The notes under the pieces were generated by a model. It was not told where the DNA came from and ran no database searches. It saw nothing but the letters and a program-made list of their open reading frames with translations. Shown here in pieces: positions 1 to 5,080 of a stretch of DNA of 6,757 bases (position 1 is the first letter of the stretch; each line of letters starts with the position of its first letter). The DNA lies in the NCBI GenBank assembly GCA_026386995.1, contig JAPLMO010000273.1:1-6757 (forward strand). The letters are read 5' to 3'. The position numbers and the translations under genes were made by a program. This stretch comes from Planctomycetota bacterium (GTDB lineage Bacteria > Planctomycetota > Phycisphaerae > FEN-1346).

Positions 1-696
1 AGTCATGGGGGTAGACCCGGCGAGTTGCCCGGCATTCGTAGTATCCGCACCAAAGGCGATGGCCTCTTTACTGTCGAAATTGTAACCGGGTGCGACGCCG
101 GTACCCAAACCGGGATAGTTAGGGAGGAGTTGGTTTACCGAGGAAATAGTGTCCCCGCGGTCACCATTTAGGAAAGTATTCAGAACGCCTGCACCAATCG
201 CGAACGACGGCGCCCTGGCGTTGTTGGGGAAGGCATTTGCCGAGACAAAACTGATATAGGTCTTGGTTCCGTTTACGAACGAGTTCGTCACGGAAGGGTC
301 CAGCGCCCGCCACATGCTCAAATGGTCAGCACGGCCGGCGGCGTTCAACCCGTCATTCATCCCGACGTAATTCCCGCTGCTGGGCAGGTTGGCGTAAGTG
401 GCGGTAAAGGGGTTGGGAGTCACACTGTCGCCTAGAATAACCCCTGAGACGACACCCGCCGGCTGGACCGACACGAATCCACCATTATTCGCATGGGTGT
501 ACCACGGGACTTCCGGCCCCCCATTTGGGGCGAAGCCGGTCCCGCCATTCTGCCCACTTAGATCAGCCTTTGAGGTGTAGTCAAACGGCTCATAGACGAG
601 CACTGTGGCTTGTGCGGTGAAAACGAATTCACCGAACACGATTGCCACCAAGAACAGGACAAATAAGACCTTGACACATTGAACCGAGCGATTCAT
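1..696 (-). CDS. Secreted surface protein, N-terminal part (C-terminus outside window)
   Basis: The minus-strand frame is open from an ATG at 696-694 to the left edge: 232 codons, no stop, so the gene is partial. The start is supported by a Shine-Dalgarno AAGGAGAA (complement of 701-708) five bases upstream. Residues 1-30 look like a Sec signal peptide: R3 and K9, a hydrophobic core at about 10-26, and an AQA cleavage site at 28-30. The mature part begins TVLVYEPFDY, then GQNGGTGF near residue 50. It is rich in Gly, Asn, Ser, Thr and Pro, with one Cys (C7, inside the signal peptide). That opening is common in planctomycete and verrucomicrobial exported beta-rich proteins, many ending in a PEP-CTERM sorting signal; the C-terminus is not visible here, so that is inference. 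I do not recognise a catalytic motif. The coding sequence looks less GC-rich than the genes to its right. The secreted call is firm, the exact function unknown. Confidence 0.8.
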   Translation of the reverse strand, partial: MNRSVQCVKVLFVLFLVAIVFGEFVFTAQATVLVYEPFDYTSKADLSGQNGGTGFAPNGGPEVPWYTHANNGGFVSVQPAGVVSGVILGDSVTPNPFTATYANLPSSGNYVGMNDGLNAAGRADHLSMWRALDPSVTNSFVNGTKTYISFVSANAFPNNARAPSFAIGAGVLNTFLNGDRGDTISSVNQLLPNYPGLGTGVAPGYNFDSKEAIAFGADTTNAGQLAGSTPMT

Positions 697-758
697 GACT
701 TTCTCCTTGTACGTGACTATGCCTGGCCCTGTTTCCGTGTGAATGGTTCGAACGCTCC

Positions 759-874
759 CCTGCGAGTGCGCAGGAGGCGCCTATTGCTACTCAAGGAGCA
801 ATGTGTTGACGGCCTGACTGTCATCAAGGCCCCCCAAATCCAACCGCCCAGACCCGCCACCCCCTGTGGGTGGC
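759..874 (-). other. Hairpin-rich 5' leader of the secreted-protein gene
   Basis: Four perfect inverted repeats follow one another upstream of the minus-strand gene starting at 696: GCCACCC/GGGTGGC (856-862 with 868-874), GGCCT/AGGCC (811-815 with 827-831), ATTGCT/AGCAAT (783-788 with 797-802) and CCTGCG/CGCAGG (759-764 with 769-774). If transcription starts near 903, all lie in the 5' untranslated region. None is followed by a clear U-run in the gene's direction, so they are not convincing terminators. I do not recognise a riboswitch consensus. Some may be chance pairing in GC-rich DNA. Confidence 0.4.
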
Positions 875-909
875 CGAATGAGATTTGACCTGAGCGTACA
901 GCGTGGGGA

Positions 910-938
910 AGTATAATCCATATTGTGAACGAAGGCAA
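910..938 (-). promoter_or_regulatory. Candidate sigma70-like promoter for the secreted-protein gene
   Basis: On the minus strand, TTGCCT (complement of 933-938) and TATACT (complement of 910-915) are separated by exactly 17 bases. This gives 4/6 and 5/6 matches to the -35 and -10 consensus. The predicted start near 903 leaves a leader of about 200 nt before the ATG. Seen by motif only. Confidence 0.4.
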
Positions 939-981
939 ATCGCGAAGAGATGTTTTTTGTTGCTCCGACAGCGGCCCTTCT

Positions 982-993
982 GGCAGGCCTGCC
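982..993. repeat. Perfect 12-bp palindrome GGCAGGCCTGCC
   Basis: GGCAGGCCTGCC is fully self-complementary and lies in gene-free DNA. The neighbouring bases show repeated GCCCA/TTGCC words (991-1013). The AGGCCTGCC core resembles the GGCAGGCC seen in the GC-rich hairpin elements at 1163-1188 and 1663-1694, so it may be a degraded relative. No function is evident. Confidence 0.45.
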
Positions 994-1056
994 CAAATTG
1001 CCCAGATTGCCAATCTTATAGACTTCGATCCCCCGGAATCGCCGCAAGGCAGTTCC

Positions 1057-1101
1057 TTGCCTTTGTTTAGTTTTTCACTCTACATTCCGCACTCTGCGCT
1101 C
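1057..1101. repeat. Imperfect direct repeat copy A with heptamer-periodic tract
   Basis: This 45-base stretch matches 1206-1250 at about 39 of 45 positions, with the same TTGCCTTTGTT start and the same TTTTTC step. From 1074 it is built of 7-base units: TTCACTC, TACATTC, CGCACTC, TGCGCTC (1074-1101). On the minus strand these read as GAGTGCG-like heptamers. Degenerate heptamer tracts recall the STRR repeats described in cyanobacteria, but kinship is not implied. Confidence 0.75.
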
Positions 1102-1127
1102 CGGTTCTCGGTTGCCGCCGGTCCACC

Positions 1128-1144
1128 CCGCGGCAGTGCCGCGG
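1128..1144. repeat. Perfect inverted repeat CCGCGGCA-G-TGCCGCGG
   Basis: Two 8-base arms (1128-1135 and 1137-1144) are perfectly complementary around a single base. With so short a centre it would form a cruciform, or a hairpin with a few inner pairs opened. It sits between the two heptamer tracts. No U-run follows on either strand. Confidence 0.5.
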
Positions 1145-1162
1145 TCTTGTTTCTGGTTCCCT

Positions 1163-1188
1163 GGCCTGCCCGCCTCTGGCGGGTTCCC
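1163..1188. repeat. GC-rich hairpin element, minus orientation
   Basis: Arms CCCGCC (1169-1174) and GGCGGG (1178-1183) enclose a 3-base loop. Read on the minus strand the element is GGGAACCCGCC, a loop, then GGCGGGCAGGCC. Exactly these two blocks recur on the plus strand at 1663-1673 and 1683-1694 with a different 9-base loop. Two copies in opposite orientation with identical arms and variable loops point to a dispersed repeat rather than chance. Confidence 0.65.
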
Positions 1189-1205
1189 ACTTTCCACCTG
1201 CGCCG

Positions 1206-1264
1206 TTGCCTTTGTTGAGTTTTTCGCTCTGCATTCTGCACTCCGCACTCCGCACTCTTCATTT
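1206..1264. repeat. Imperfect direct repeat copy B with heptamer tract
   Basis: This is the second copy of the 1057-1101 repeat. The periodic part has units TTCGCTC, TGCATTC, TGCACTC, CGCACTC, CGCACTC (1223-1257) and a decayed sixth unit TTCATTT. On the minus strand the units read GAGTGCG, GAGTGCG, GAGTGCA, GAATGCA, GAGCGAA. A 7-base period shifts the reading frame every unit, which argues against coding. The GC-rich hairpin 1163-1188 follows about 35 bases further on along the minus strand. Confidence 0.75.
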
Positions 1265-1279
1265 CTGTGCCTCCCGCCC

Positions 1280-1321
1280 CCCCTAAAAGGGGACACCTAT
1301 GAGGCCTGTGAAAGATTTCAC
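1280..1321. repeat. Two small inverted repeats
   Basis: CCCC-TAAAA-GGGG (1280-1292) and GTGAAA-GA-TTTCAC (1308-1321) are perfect. The first resembles CCCCC-AAAAA-GGGGG at 1526-1540, so similar C-run/A-run/G-run hairpins lie outside the first 36-bp repeat and inside the second. No coding potential is apparent here. Confidence 0.45.
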
Positions 1322-1323
1322 GA

Positions 1324-1359
1324 ACGTAAGTGTTTTTGCAAAAGTGGCACTTACGTCAA
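1324..1359. repeat. 36-bp palindromic repeat, copy 1
   Basis: Arms ACGTAAGTG (1324-1332) and CACTTACGT (1348-1356) are perfectly complementary. The loop itself contains the 10-bp palindrome TTTTGCAAAA (1334-1343). The full 36 bases match 1560-1595 at 32 of 36 positions. Three of the four differences fall in the block preceding the right arm. The two copies bracket about 200 bases of AT-richer, gene-free DNA. Confidence 0.8.
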
Positions 1360-1559
1360 TTGCGACCCCTCAAAAACCGACTCAGAAGGCTCAAAACACT
1401 ATCAAATTCCGATCAAAAACAGTAAAAAGTGATCAAAAAGGCTCAAGTTTCGTCTTACCCATCTTAACATTTTAACGCGCCACCCCCTCTGGCGCTAGCG
1501 CCAAGGCCGTTTTTGCCTTTTCGGACCCCCAAAAAGGGGGTGCGCCGCTCTAATAATTG
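1360..1559. other. Gene-free, AT-richer stretch between the 36-bp repeats
   Basis: No credible reading frame is present. The left half (1370-1450) is purine-rich and repeats words such as GGCTCAA and GATCAAAAA (about 1410-1440). The right half has a perfect palindrome GGCGCTAGCGCC (1491-1502), AAGGC/GCCTT (1503-1507 with 1515-1519, loop with a T-run) and CCCCC-AAAAA-GGGGG (1526-1540). With the bracketing repeats it could be a small non-autonomous element. No transposase is visible. Confidence 0.5.
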
Positions 1560-1595
1560 ACGTAAGTGTTTCTGCAAAAATGCGACTTACGTCAA
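1557..1595. repeat. 36-bp palindromic repeat, copy 2 (longer stem)
   Basis: The stem arms TTGACGTAAGT (1557-1567) and ACTTACGTCAA (1585-1595) form a perfect 11-bp inverted repeat with a 17-base loop carrying CTGCAAAAA. The direct-repeat unit shared with copy 1 is 1560-1595. The two copies differ in the loop and at the stem base, as expected of a folded or protein-bound element under selection for pairing. Confidence 0.8.
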
Positions 1596-1618
1596 GGGCC
1601 AAAACGGCAGCCGAGAAA

Positions 1619-1660
1619 GTTCAAGGTTCAAAGTTCAAAGTTCAAAGTGAACGGCGAACG
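1619..1660 (+). repeat. Heptanucleotide tandem tract (GTTCAAA-type)
   Basis: Six consecutive 7-base units: GTTCAAG, GTTCAAA, GTTCAAA, GTTCAAA, GTGAACG, GCGAACG, with a decaying seventh (GCGGGAA). The units grade from AT-rich to GC-rich and run directly into the hairpin element at 1660-1694. The period matches the tracts at 1074-1101 and 1223-1257 although the unit sequence differs. Confidence 0.85.
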
Positions 1661-1694
1661 GCGGGAACCCGCCCTTAAGACTGGCGGGCAGGCC
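1660..1694 (+). repeat. GC-rich hairpin element, plus orientation
   Basis: Contains GGCGGG-AA-CCCGCC (1660-1673) and, as an alternative fold, CCCGCC (1668-1673) with GGCGGG (1683-1688). The blocks GGGAACCCGCC and GGCGGGCAGGCC are identical to those of 1163-1188 read on the minus strand; only the loop differs. In both places a heptamer tract lies on the same side of the hairpin. Confidence 0.65.
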
Positions 1695-1724
1695 CGGCAA
1701 CGTACGGATGTTCTGCTTTCCGGC

Positions 1725-1754
1725 TTGACGGCGGCACCCCGCATGCCTCAGAAT
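1725..1754 (+). promoter_or_regulatory. Candidate promoter for rubrerythrin
   Basis: TTGACG (1725-1730, 5/6 match to the -35 box) lies 18 bases before CAGAAT (1749-1754, 4/6 match to the -10 box). A start near 1761 would give a leader of about 37 nt. The -10 is weak. I saw no recognisable Fur- or PerR-type operator. Confidence 0.35.
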
Positions 1755-1797
1755 GGCCTTATTGCCACAAGGGGAACCCCTGCACGAGGAGACGAGA

Positions 1798-2301
1798 ATG
1801 GCCAAGACCGACGAGAATCTTCAGGAGGCGTTTGCGGGCGAGAGCCAGGCGAACCGCAAGTACCTTGCCTTTGCCCAGGCGGCCCAGAAGGAAGGCTTTG
1901 CCCAGGTGGCGCGGCTTTTCCGGGCGGCGGCCGAGGCCGAGACCGTTCATGCCCACAACCATCTGCGGGTCATGGGCGGCGTCGGCAAGACCGCCGACAA
2001 CGTGAAATCCGCCGTCGAAGGCGAAACGTACGAGTTCACGAAGATGTACCCCGGCTTCATCAAGCAGGCCGAAAAGGACGGCAACGGCAAGGCGGGCCAG
2101 TCGTTCACGTTCGCCAACCGCGTCGAGCAAGTCCACGCGGCTCTTTATCAGAAGGCGGCCGAGGTCCTCGCCAAGGGCCAGGACCTGCCGCAGACGGCCA
2201 TGTGGGTTTGCCCGGTGTGCGGCAACACGTTTGAGGGCGAGCCGCCCGCGTCCTGCCCTATCTGCGGGGCGCCGAAGAGCAGTTTCAAGCGAATCGATTA
2301 A
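1798..2301 (+). CDS. rbr: Rubrerythrin (diiron peroxidase with C-terminal rubredoxin domain)
   Basis: A 167-residue cytoplasmic peroxide-reducing enzyme. Residues 1-130 form the ferritin-like four-helix domain with every expected iron ligand visible: E15, E48 and H51 (ExxH), E76 and E79 (ExxE), E110 and H113 (ExxH). Residues 136-167 are a rubredoxin-type iron site with C138/C141 and C153/C156 (CPVCG and CPICG). In this family the diiron centre reduces hydrogen peroxide to water and the rubredoxin iron relays electrons, protecting anaerobes from oxygen. The ATG at 1798 is chosen over an in-frame ATG at 1753 because GAGGAG (1786-1791) sits 6 bases ahead and the protein then starts MAKTDENL at the usual family position. 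The length is slightly short of the classical 191-residue Desulfovibrio protein but typical of compact rubrerythrins. It stands alone, convergent with pus10; no rubredoxin or Fur-family gene is adjacent. Confidence 0.97.
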   Translation: MAKTDENLQEAFAGESQANRKYLAFAQAAQKEGFAQVARLFRAAAEAETVHAHNHLRVMGGVGKTADNVKSAVEGETYEFTKMYPGFIKQAEKDGNGKAGQSFTFANRVEQVHAALYQKAAEVLAKGQDLPQTAMWVCPVCGNTFEGEPPASCPICGAPKSSFKRID

Positions 2302-2318
2302 GGCTGTAGCGCCGCTTC

Positions 2319-2372
2319 GCGCGGCGGGCAGTCTTGCCCGCCGCGCCAAGAACGCGCCCATCAAGATGGGCG
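2319..2372. terminator. Tandem hairpins between convergent rbr and pus10
   Basis: A strong 12-bp stem (2319-2330 with 2335-2346, loop GTCT) is followed by an 8-bp stem CGCCCATC/GATGGGCG (2355-2362 with 2365-2372). They fill most of the 72-base gap between the rbr stop (2301) and the pus10 stop (2374-2376). No U-run follows on either strand, so canonical intrinsic termination is not shown. Position suggests a bidirectional end or RNA-stabilising structure; a dispersed repeat is equally possible. Confidence 0.5.
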
Positions 2373-2373
2373 G

Positions 2374-3600
2374 CTAACCAGGATCAAGGTGCACTGCTAT
2401 TACATCTAACTCCGCGCACTCGACCGCAGCGCCGAGGACTTCGGCCACGTTGGGGCGGGTGCGGCCTGAATCGCCGCTCACGAGTTCCTTGATGTATAAG
2501 CCACCCTGGGTCCGGACCTCGATTTCGATGGTCCGCCCGTCCACGCGCCGCCACCTGAGCGAAACAACTCGCCGATCGCGCAGGAGGTCCGACCGCCGCT
2601 TCATGACCCGCTGCGGCGTGCGCTGGCGGACAATCCCGACCAGGCCCGCCAGCCGCGCCAGGGCGGCGTCGTCCACGTCGCTTGCCAGGCGAACCAGGGC
2701 TCGGTAGGTCTTCTCGGGACGCAGTTCCTTCAGTTGCGCCACGACGGGCCTGCGGCAGGGGACAAGGTCCAGGACCTCGACTTTGCCGGACCGGTTGATC
2801 TCGGCCGCCAGCGCCGCCCAGTCCAGATGCCGCCGCCGCGGGCGGATCACCTGCAATGCAAACGGGCGCTCCCCAAGGCACCGCACGTCCACGTCCTCGC
2901 GGCCGCAGCCGTGGAAGAGGTGATCTTGCCCCTCGGCCGCGCGGCAGACGGGGTCGCCGACGATCTCCTGGACGCTGGTCGGCGCCGCGGCCCACCGGCA
3001 CTGAGAAATTCCGCGCACGAGTTTGCGGTACCGGCCGCACGCAAACAGCGGCTCGACCCGAATGGCGACAGAGCCGGCGGCGAGGTCGGCGAAGACCCAG
3101 ACGTCGGGGTCGTTGGGGGTTGCCTCGCAGTTCAGGAGGGCTGCCAGGCGAAGGCCGAGCAGGCGGCCGAACTCCTGCCGGTGCGGCTCGACAAGGTCGC
3201 CGGCGGCCCAGGGGCTGGGCGCCTCGGCGGCGGAGGCAAGACTCTGCCAGAGGGTTTCCTCCCGCTGGGTGACCTGGGGGTCGGGGCGCGAGGCGACCGC
3301 GACGGTGTCGAATTCCCAGGGGCGAAGCGCGTCGGCGGCGCGGGCGGCCCAGGCATCGATGTTGTCAAACAGTCCGCCGCACAGGCCGCAGGCCGCCTGA
3401 GGCGCGGGCGCCGCCAGTGCCTCGCGGACCGCCCGGCCCCGCTGGTCGTTGGCCAAGCCCGTGTCGGCCCCGGCGACGAGGCGCCCTAGGCAATGGTCGC
3501 ACAAAGGCCCGGCAACGAGGGCCTGGGCCAGGCCCGCCCGGACGGCCGGCCGGGCCAGCACGTCGGCCAGATGCGATTTCCGCCATGCGCCTTGGGTCAT
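2374..3600 (-). CDS. pus10: Pus10-type tRNA pseudouridine synthase (archaeal/eukaryotic family)
   Basis: A full-length 408-residue protein. Pus10 converts U55, and in archaea also U54, of the tRNA T-arm to pseudouridine in the cytoplasm. The N-terminus carries a zinc-binding pattern C34-xx-C37 and C71-xx-C74, followed by an accessory RNA-binding region (about 85-205). The catalytic domain has GREDVDVRCLG at 233-243, with D236 as the expected nucleophilic aspartate by analogy with the GRTD of TruA. It continues with the substrate-Tyr type segment EKTYRALV (296-303), QRTPQRVMKRR (326-336), and LYIKEL (368-373) running into SGDSGRTRPN (375-384). Length and motif order match archaeal Pus10. No good Shine-Dalgarno precedes the ATG at 3600; the next Met is residue 333, so the start rests on full N-terminal coverage. 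It ends in TAG. Bacteria normally make Psi55 with TruB, so this gene points to horizontal acquisition or an under-recorded bacterial branch. GC and codon look match its neighbours, arguing against very recent transfer. Confidence 0.93.
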   Translation of the reverse strand: MTQGAWRKSHLADVLARPAVRAGLAQALVAGPLCDHCLGRLVAGADTGLANDQRGRAVREALAAPAPQAACGLCGGLFDNIDAWAARAADALRPWEFDTVAVASRPDPQVTQREETLWQSLASAAEAPSPWAAGDLVEPHRQEFGRLLGLRLAALLNCEATPNDPDVWVFADLAAGSVAIRVEPLFACGRYRKLVRGISQCRWAAAPTSVQEIVGDPVCRAAEGQDHLFHGCGREDVDVRCLGERPFALQVIRPRRRHLDWAALAAEINRSGKVEVLDLVPCRRPVVAQLKELRPEKTYRALVRLASDVDDAALARLAGLVGIVRQRTPQRVMKRRSDLLRDRRVVSLRWRRVDGRTIEIEVRTQGGLYIKELVSGDSGRTRPNVAEVLGAAVECAELDVIAVHLDPG

Positions 3601-3639
3601 TTCGTGCGTACTACTTATGGTTTCCCGGGACGGCGGAGG

Positions 3640-3668
3640 TTGTCAACCGTCGCCGCCGCCGGTATGAT
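3640..3668 (+). promoter_or_regulatory. Sigma70-like promoter for the J-like protein gene
   Basis: TTGTCA (3640-3645, 5/6) and TATGAT (3663-3668, 5/6) are exactly 17 bases apart in the 104-base divergent gap. A start near 3675 leaves a leader of about 30 nt to the ATG at 3705. The same bases give a perfect TTGACA on the minus strand (complement of 3641-3646), so a pus10 promoter could share the -35 site. I see no well-spaced minus-strand -10 for it. Confidence 0.6.
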
Positions 3669-3704
3669 AACAGGCGAGCACGGTTTTTTGCCGAATAAAC
3701 ACTC

Positions 3705-4187
3705 ATGACCGATATCCAGCCCAGCCCGGTTAGCAAGATGGAACTCTCGCGGGAGGAAGTCTACCGCGAGTGGCTGGGCATCAAGTGCGCCACGCCGTCC
3801 TATTACGGCCTCCTGTGCGTGCCGGAACTGGAATCCGATCAGCAGGTTATTCTTCATGCCGGCCGCCGCGTCAAACGCAAACTCCGGGCCTACCAGATCG
3901 GTCAGTACCGCAAGCAGGCGCTGGAACTGCTGGCGGAGGTCGGCCAGGCCATGGTGGCCCTGACCAGTTCCGAAAAAAGGCCCGCCTATGACCGCGAACT
4001 CATGGAGCGGTGGAAGAAGGCCATCGAGGAGTGTTACCGCGCCCACGTCGAGGGCGCGGCACGCGACCCGGCCGTCCTGGAAGCGTGGCTGAACGCGTGC
4101 GTCATACGGGGCGTTCCGGTGACGCGGCTCCTGCCCGCGATGGTGCACAGGCTGGGGCCGCGCCTGAAGGAGTGGCCGCCCCACTGA
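3705..4187 (+). CDS. J-like domain protein, N-terminal segment ending at an in-frame UGA
   Basis: Residues about 30-105 resemble the J-like domain found in planctomycete proteins: an opening PSYYGLLCVP, a helix QQVILHAGRRVKRKLRA, a turn YQIGQY, a long helix KQALELLAEVGQAMVAL, and the closing EKRPAYDREL. The HPD tripeptide that stimulates DnaK ATPase is absent, so classical co-chaperone activity is unlikely. The ATG at 3705 has no Shine-Dalgarno; the leader is short and A-rich, and a second Met at residue 12 has none either. The frame stops at UGA 4185-4187 after 160 residues, in the middle of what looks like conserved sequence (EWPPH, stop, EHQIGLPV). The same frame continues open to 5078. 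I read this as the front part of one 457-position protein. A free-standing 160-residue protein is the alternative. Confidence 0.7.
   Translation: MTDIQPSPVSKMELSREEVYREWLGIKCATPSYYGLLCVPELESDQQVILHAGRRVKRKLRAYQIGQYRKQALELLAEVGQAMVALTSSEKRPAYDRELMERWKKAIEECYRAHVEGAARDPAVLEAWLNACVIRGVPVTRLLPAMVHRLGPRLKEWPPH
4185..4187 (+). other. In-frame UGA inside the J-like/transmembrane reading frame
   Basis: Upstream (3705-4184) and downstream (4188-5078) segments share one frame, and codons after the UGA read as sensible protein (EHQIGLPVGLWVYRDAV). The first possible start after it is a GTG at 4317 with no Shine-Dalgarno, 43 codons later. Other genes ending in the window use TAA or TAG (rbr TAA, pus10 TAG, FHA gene TAA, downstream half of this frame TAA). 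Explanations are a nonsense mutation, a base-call error, or read-through. I saw only a weak 4-bp stem (CAGA/TCTG, 4194-4205) after it and no convincing SECIS element. Confidence 0.75.
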
Positions 4188-4316
4188 GAGCACCAGATCG
4201 GTCTGCCGGTCGGCCTGTGGGTTTACCGCGACGCTGTCGCTCTGGGCCAGTGCCTCCACGTCGGCCGCCTGGAGCGGCGGATCGAGGCCGTCAAGCACGT
4301 TCAGAAACTGCTCGGC

Positions 4317-5078
4317 GTGAGCGAGGGCCTTGCGCGGCTGGCGGCCGAGGAAGTCAGCCGCAGTCTGCACCTTTTTGCCCGGGCCCGGTTCCTTTGCGAG
4401 GCGAAGCGCGACCCGGAGTCGTACCTTCTGCGCGTGGCCCGCCGGATTCACCGCTATGGCGGGCACCTGGGCTCTAAGGCCGAGATCCTGGTGACGATCG
4501 CGGCGCTTCTCGGCATGCACCGGAAGGTCCTGGAGCGGACGCTCGAGCGCCTCCATGAGCCGGCGGCCGAAGTCTCCCCCGCGCGAAAGGCGGCGCGGGC
4601 CTCCCGGAAGGCCGCCGAAGATGCGCGGACGGCCGTCCGGTGGCTGCGGTTCCGGCCCCAACTGGTCGTGGTCGGGGCGGCGATGCTGGCGGGCCTGGTG
4701 GTGCTGGCGCTGGCGGTGGTGGTGGCGGCCGGCCTGTGGAACCCGTGGAAGGGGCGGATCTCGCCGCGCCCGTCGACGGCGGTCGAGACGCATGCCCCTG
4801 CGCCCGCAGCGGCGCCCGGGGCGCTGCCGCCGGCCCGTCCGACGGAGCCCGCCGCGCCCCCGACGCCGGCGGCAGAGCCGTCGCAGGCCGACCTTGAGAC
4901 GATCCAACAATTCATCAAGAAGTATCCATCCGGAACGGTACCGCCTCCGGACGATGGCGAGGAGCCGCCGCCGGCGGCGGAGCCCGCGCCGAAACCGCCT
5001 CCGGAGAAAAGCCGCCCCGGACCGGGCAAGCCGGCGACGTCGTTCTTCAACATTCCGTCGGAGCGCGCCCCGCAATAA
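4317..5078 (+). CDS. C-terminal segment of the J-like protein: helical region, membrane anchor, proline-rich tail
   Basis: The frame is open from 4188, directly after the UGA; 4317 is merely the first start codon (GTG) and lacks a ribosome-binding site, so the real protein most likely continues from 3705. Numbered from 4317, residues 1-112 are charged and helical, with no motif I recognise. Residues 116-140 are one strong membrane segment (LVVVGAAMLAGLVVLALAVVV). It is preceded by a basic stretch (R104, R108, R111, R113), which predicts the N-terminal part in the cytoplasm. Residues 150-240 form a proline/alanine-rich, probably unstructured tail (PPARPTEPAAPPTP, PPPAAEPAPKPPP) outside the membrane, ending SFFNIPSERAPQ. 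The architecture of J-like head, single membrane pass and low-complexity tail is typical of planctomycete proteins of unknown role. The gene converges on the FHA protein gene across the inverted repeat at 5081-5162. Confidence 0.65.
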   Translation: MSEGLARLAAEEVSRSLHLFARARFLCEAKRDPESYLLRVARRIHRYGGHLGSKAEILVTIAALLGMHRKVLERTLERLHEPAAEVSPARKAARASRKAAEDARTAVRWLRFRPQLVVVGAAMLAGLVVLALAVVVAAGLWNPWKGRISPRPSTAVETHAPAPAAAPGALPPARPTEPAAPPTPAAEPSQADLETIQQFIKKYPSGTVPPPDDGEEPPPAAEPAPKPPPEKSRPGPGKPATSFFNIPSERAPQ

Positions 5079-5080
5079 CG

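Noticed and set aside
741..760. tRNA T-arm (GGTTCGAAC at 746-754)
   Set aside because: The flanking bases do not pair into a T-stem and no acceptor or anticodon arm can be built around it.
925..1432. Several overlapping frames on both strands (e.g. 925-1218 plus, 1112-1432 plus, 1067-1255 minus)
   Set aside because: They read through repeats with a 7-base period, producing HSALR- and SAECR-like repetition; no start signal or domain supports them.
1324..1595. CRISPR array
   Set aside because: Two 36-bp palindromic repeats look CRISPR-like, but there are only two, about 200 bases apart, and no cas gene.
1566..2234. 222-codon plus-strand open frame starting in the palindromic repeat
   Set aside because: Overlaps rubrerythrin in another frame and its first part is translated heptamer repeat.
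2734..3489. 251-codon plus-strand open frame
   Set aside because: Antisense to pus10, which carries all the expected family motifs; composition is Gly/Arg/Ala shadow-like.
4188..4230. Selenocysteine insertion element after the UGA
   Set aside because: Only a 4-bp stem 7 bases downstream is visible; spacing and stability do not fit a bacterial SECIS, and nothing marks position 161 as a redox site.
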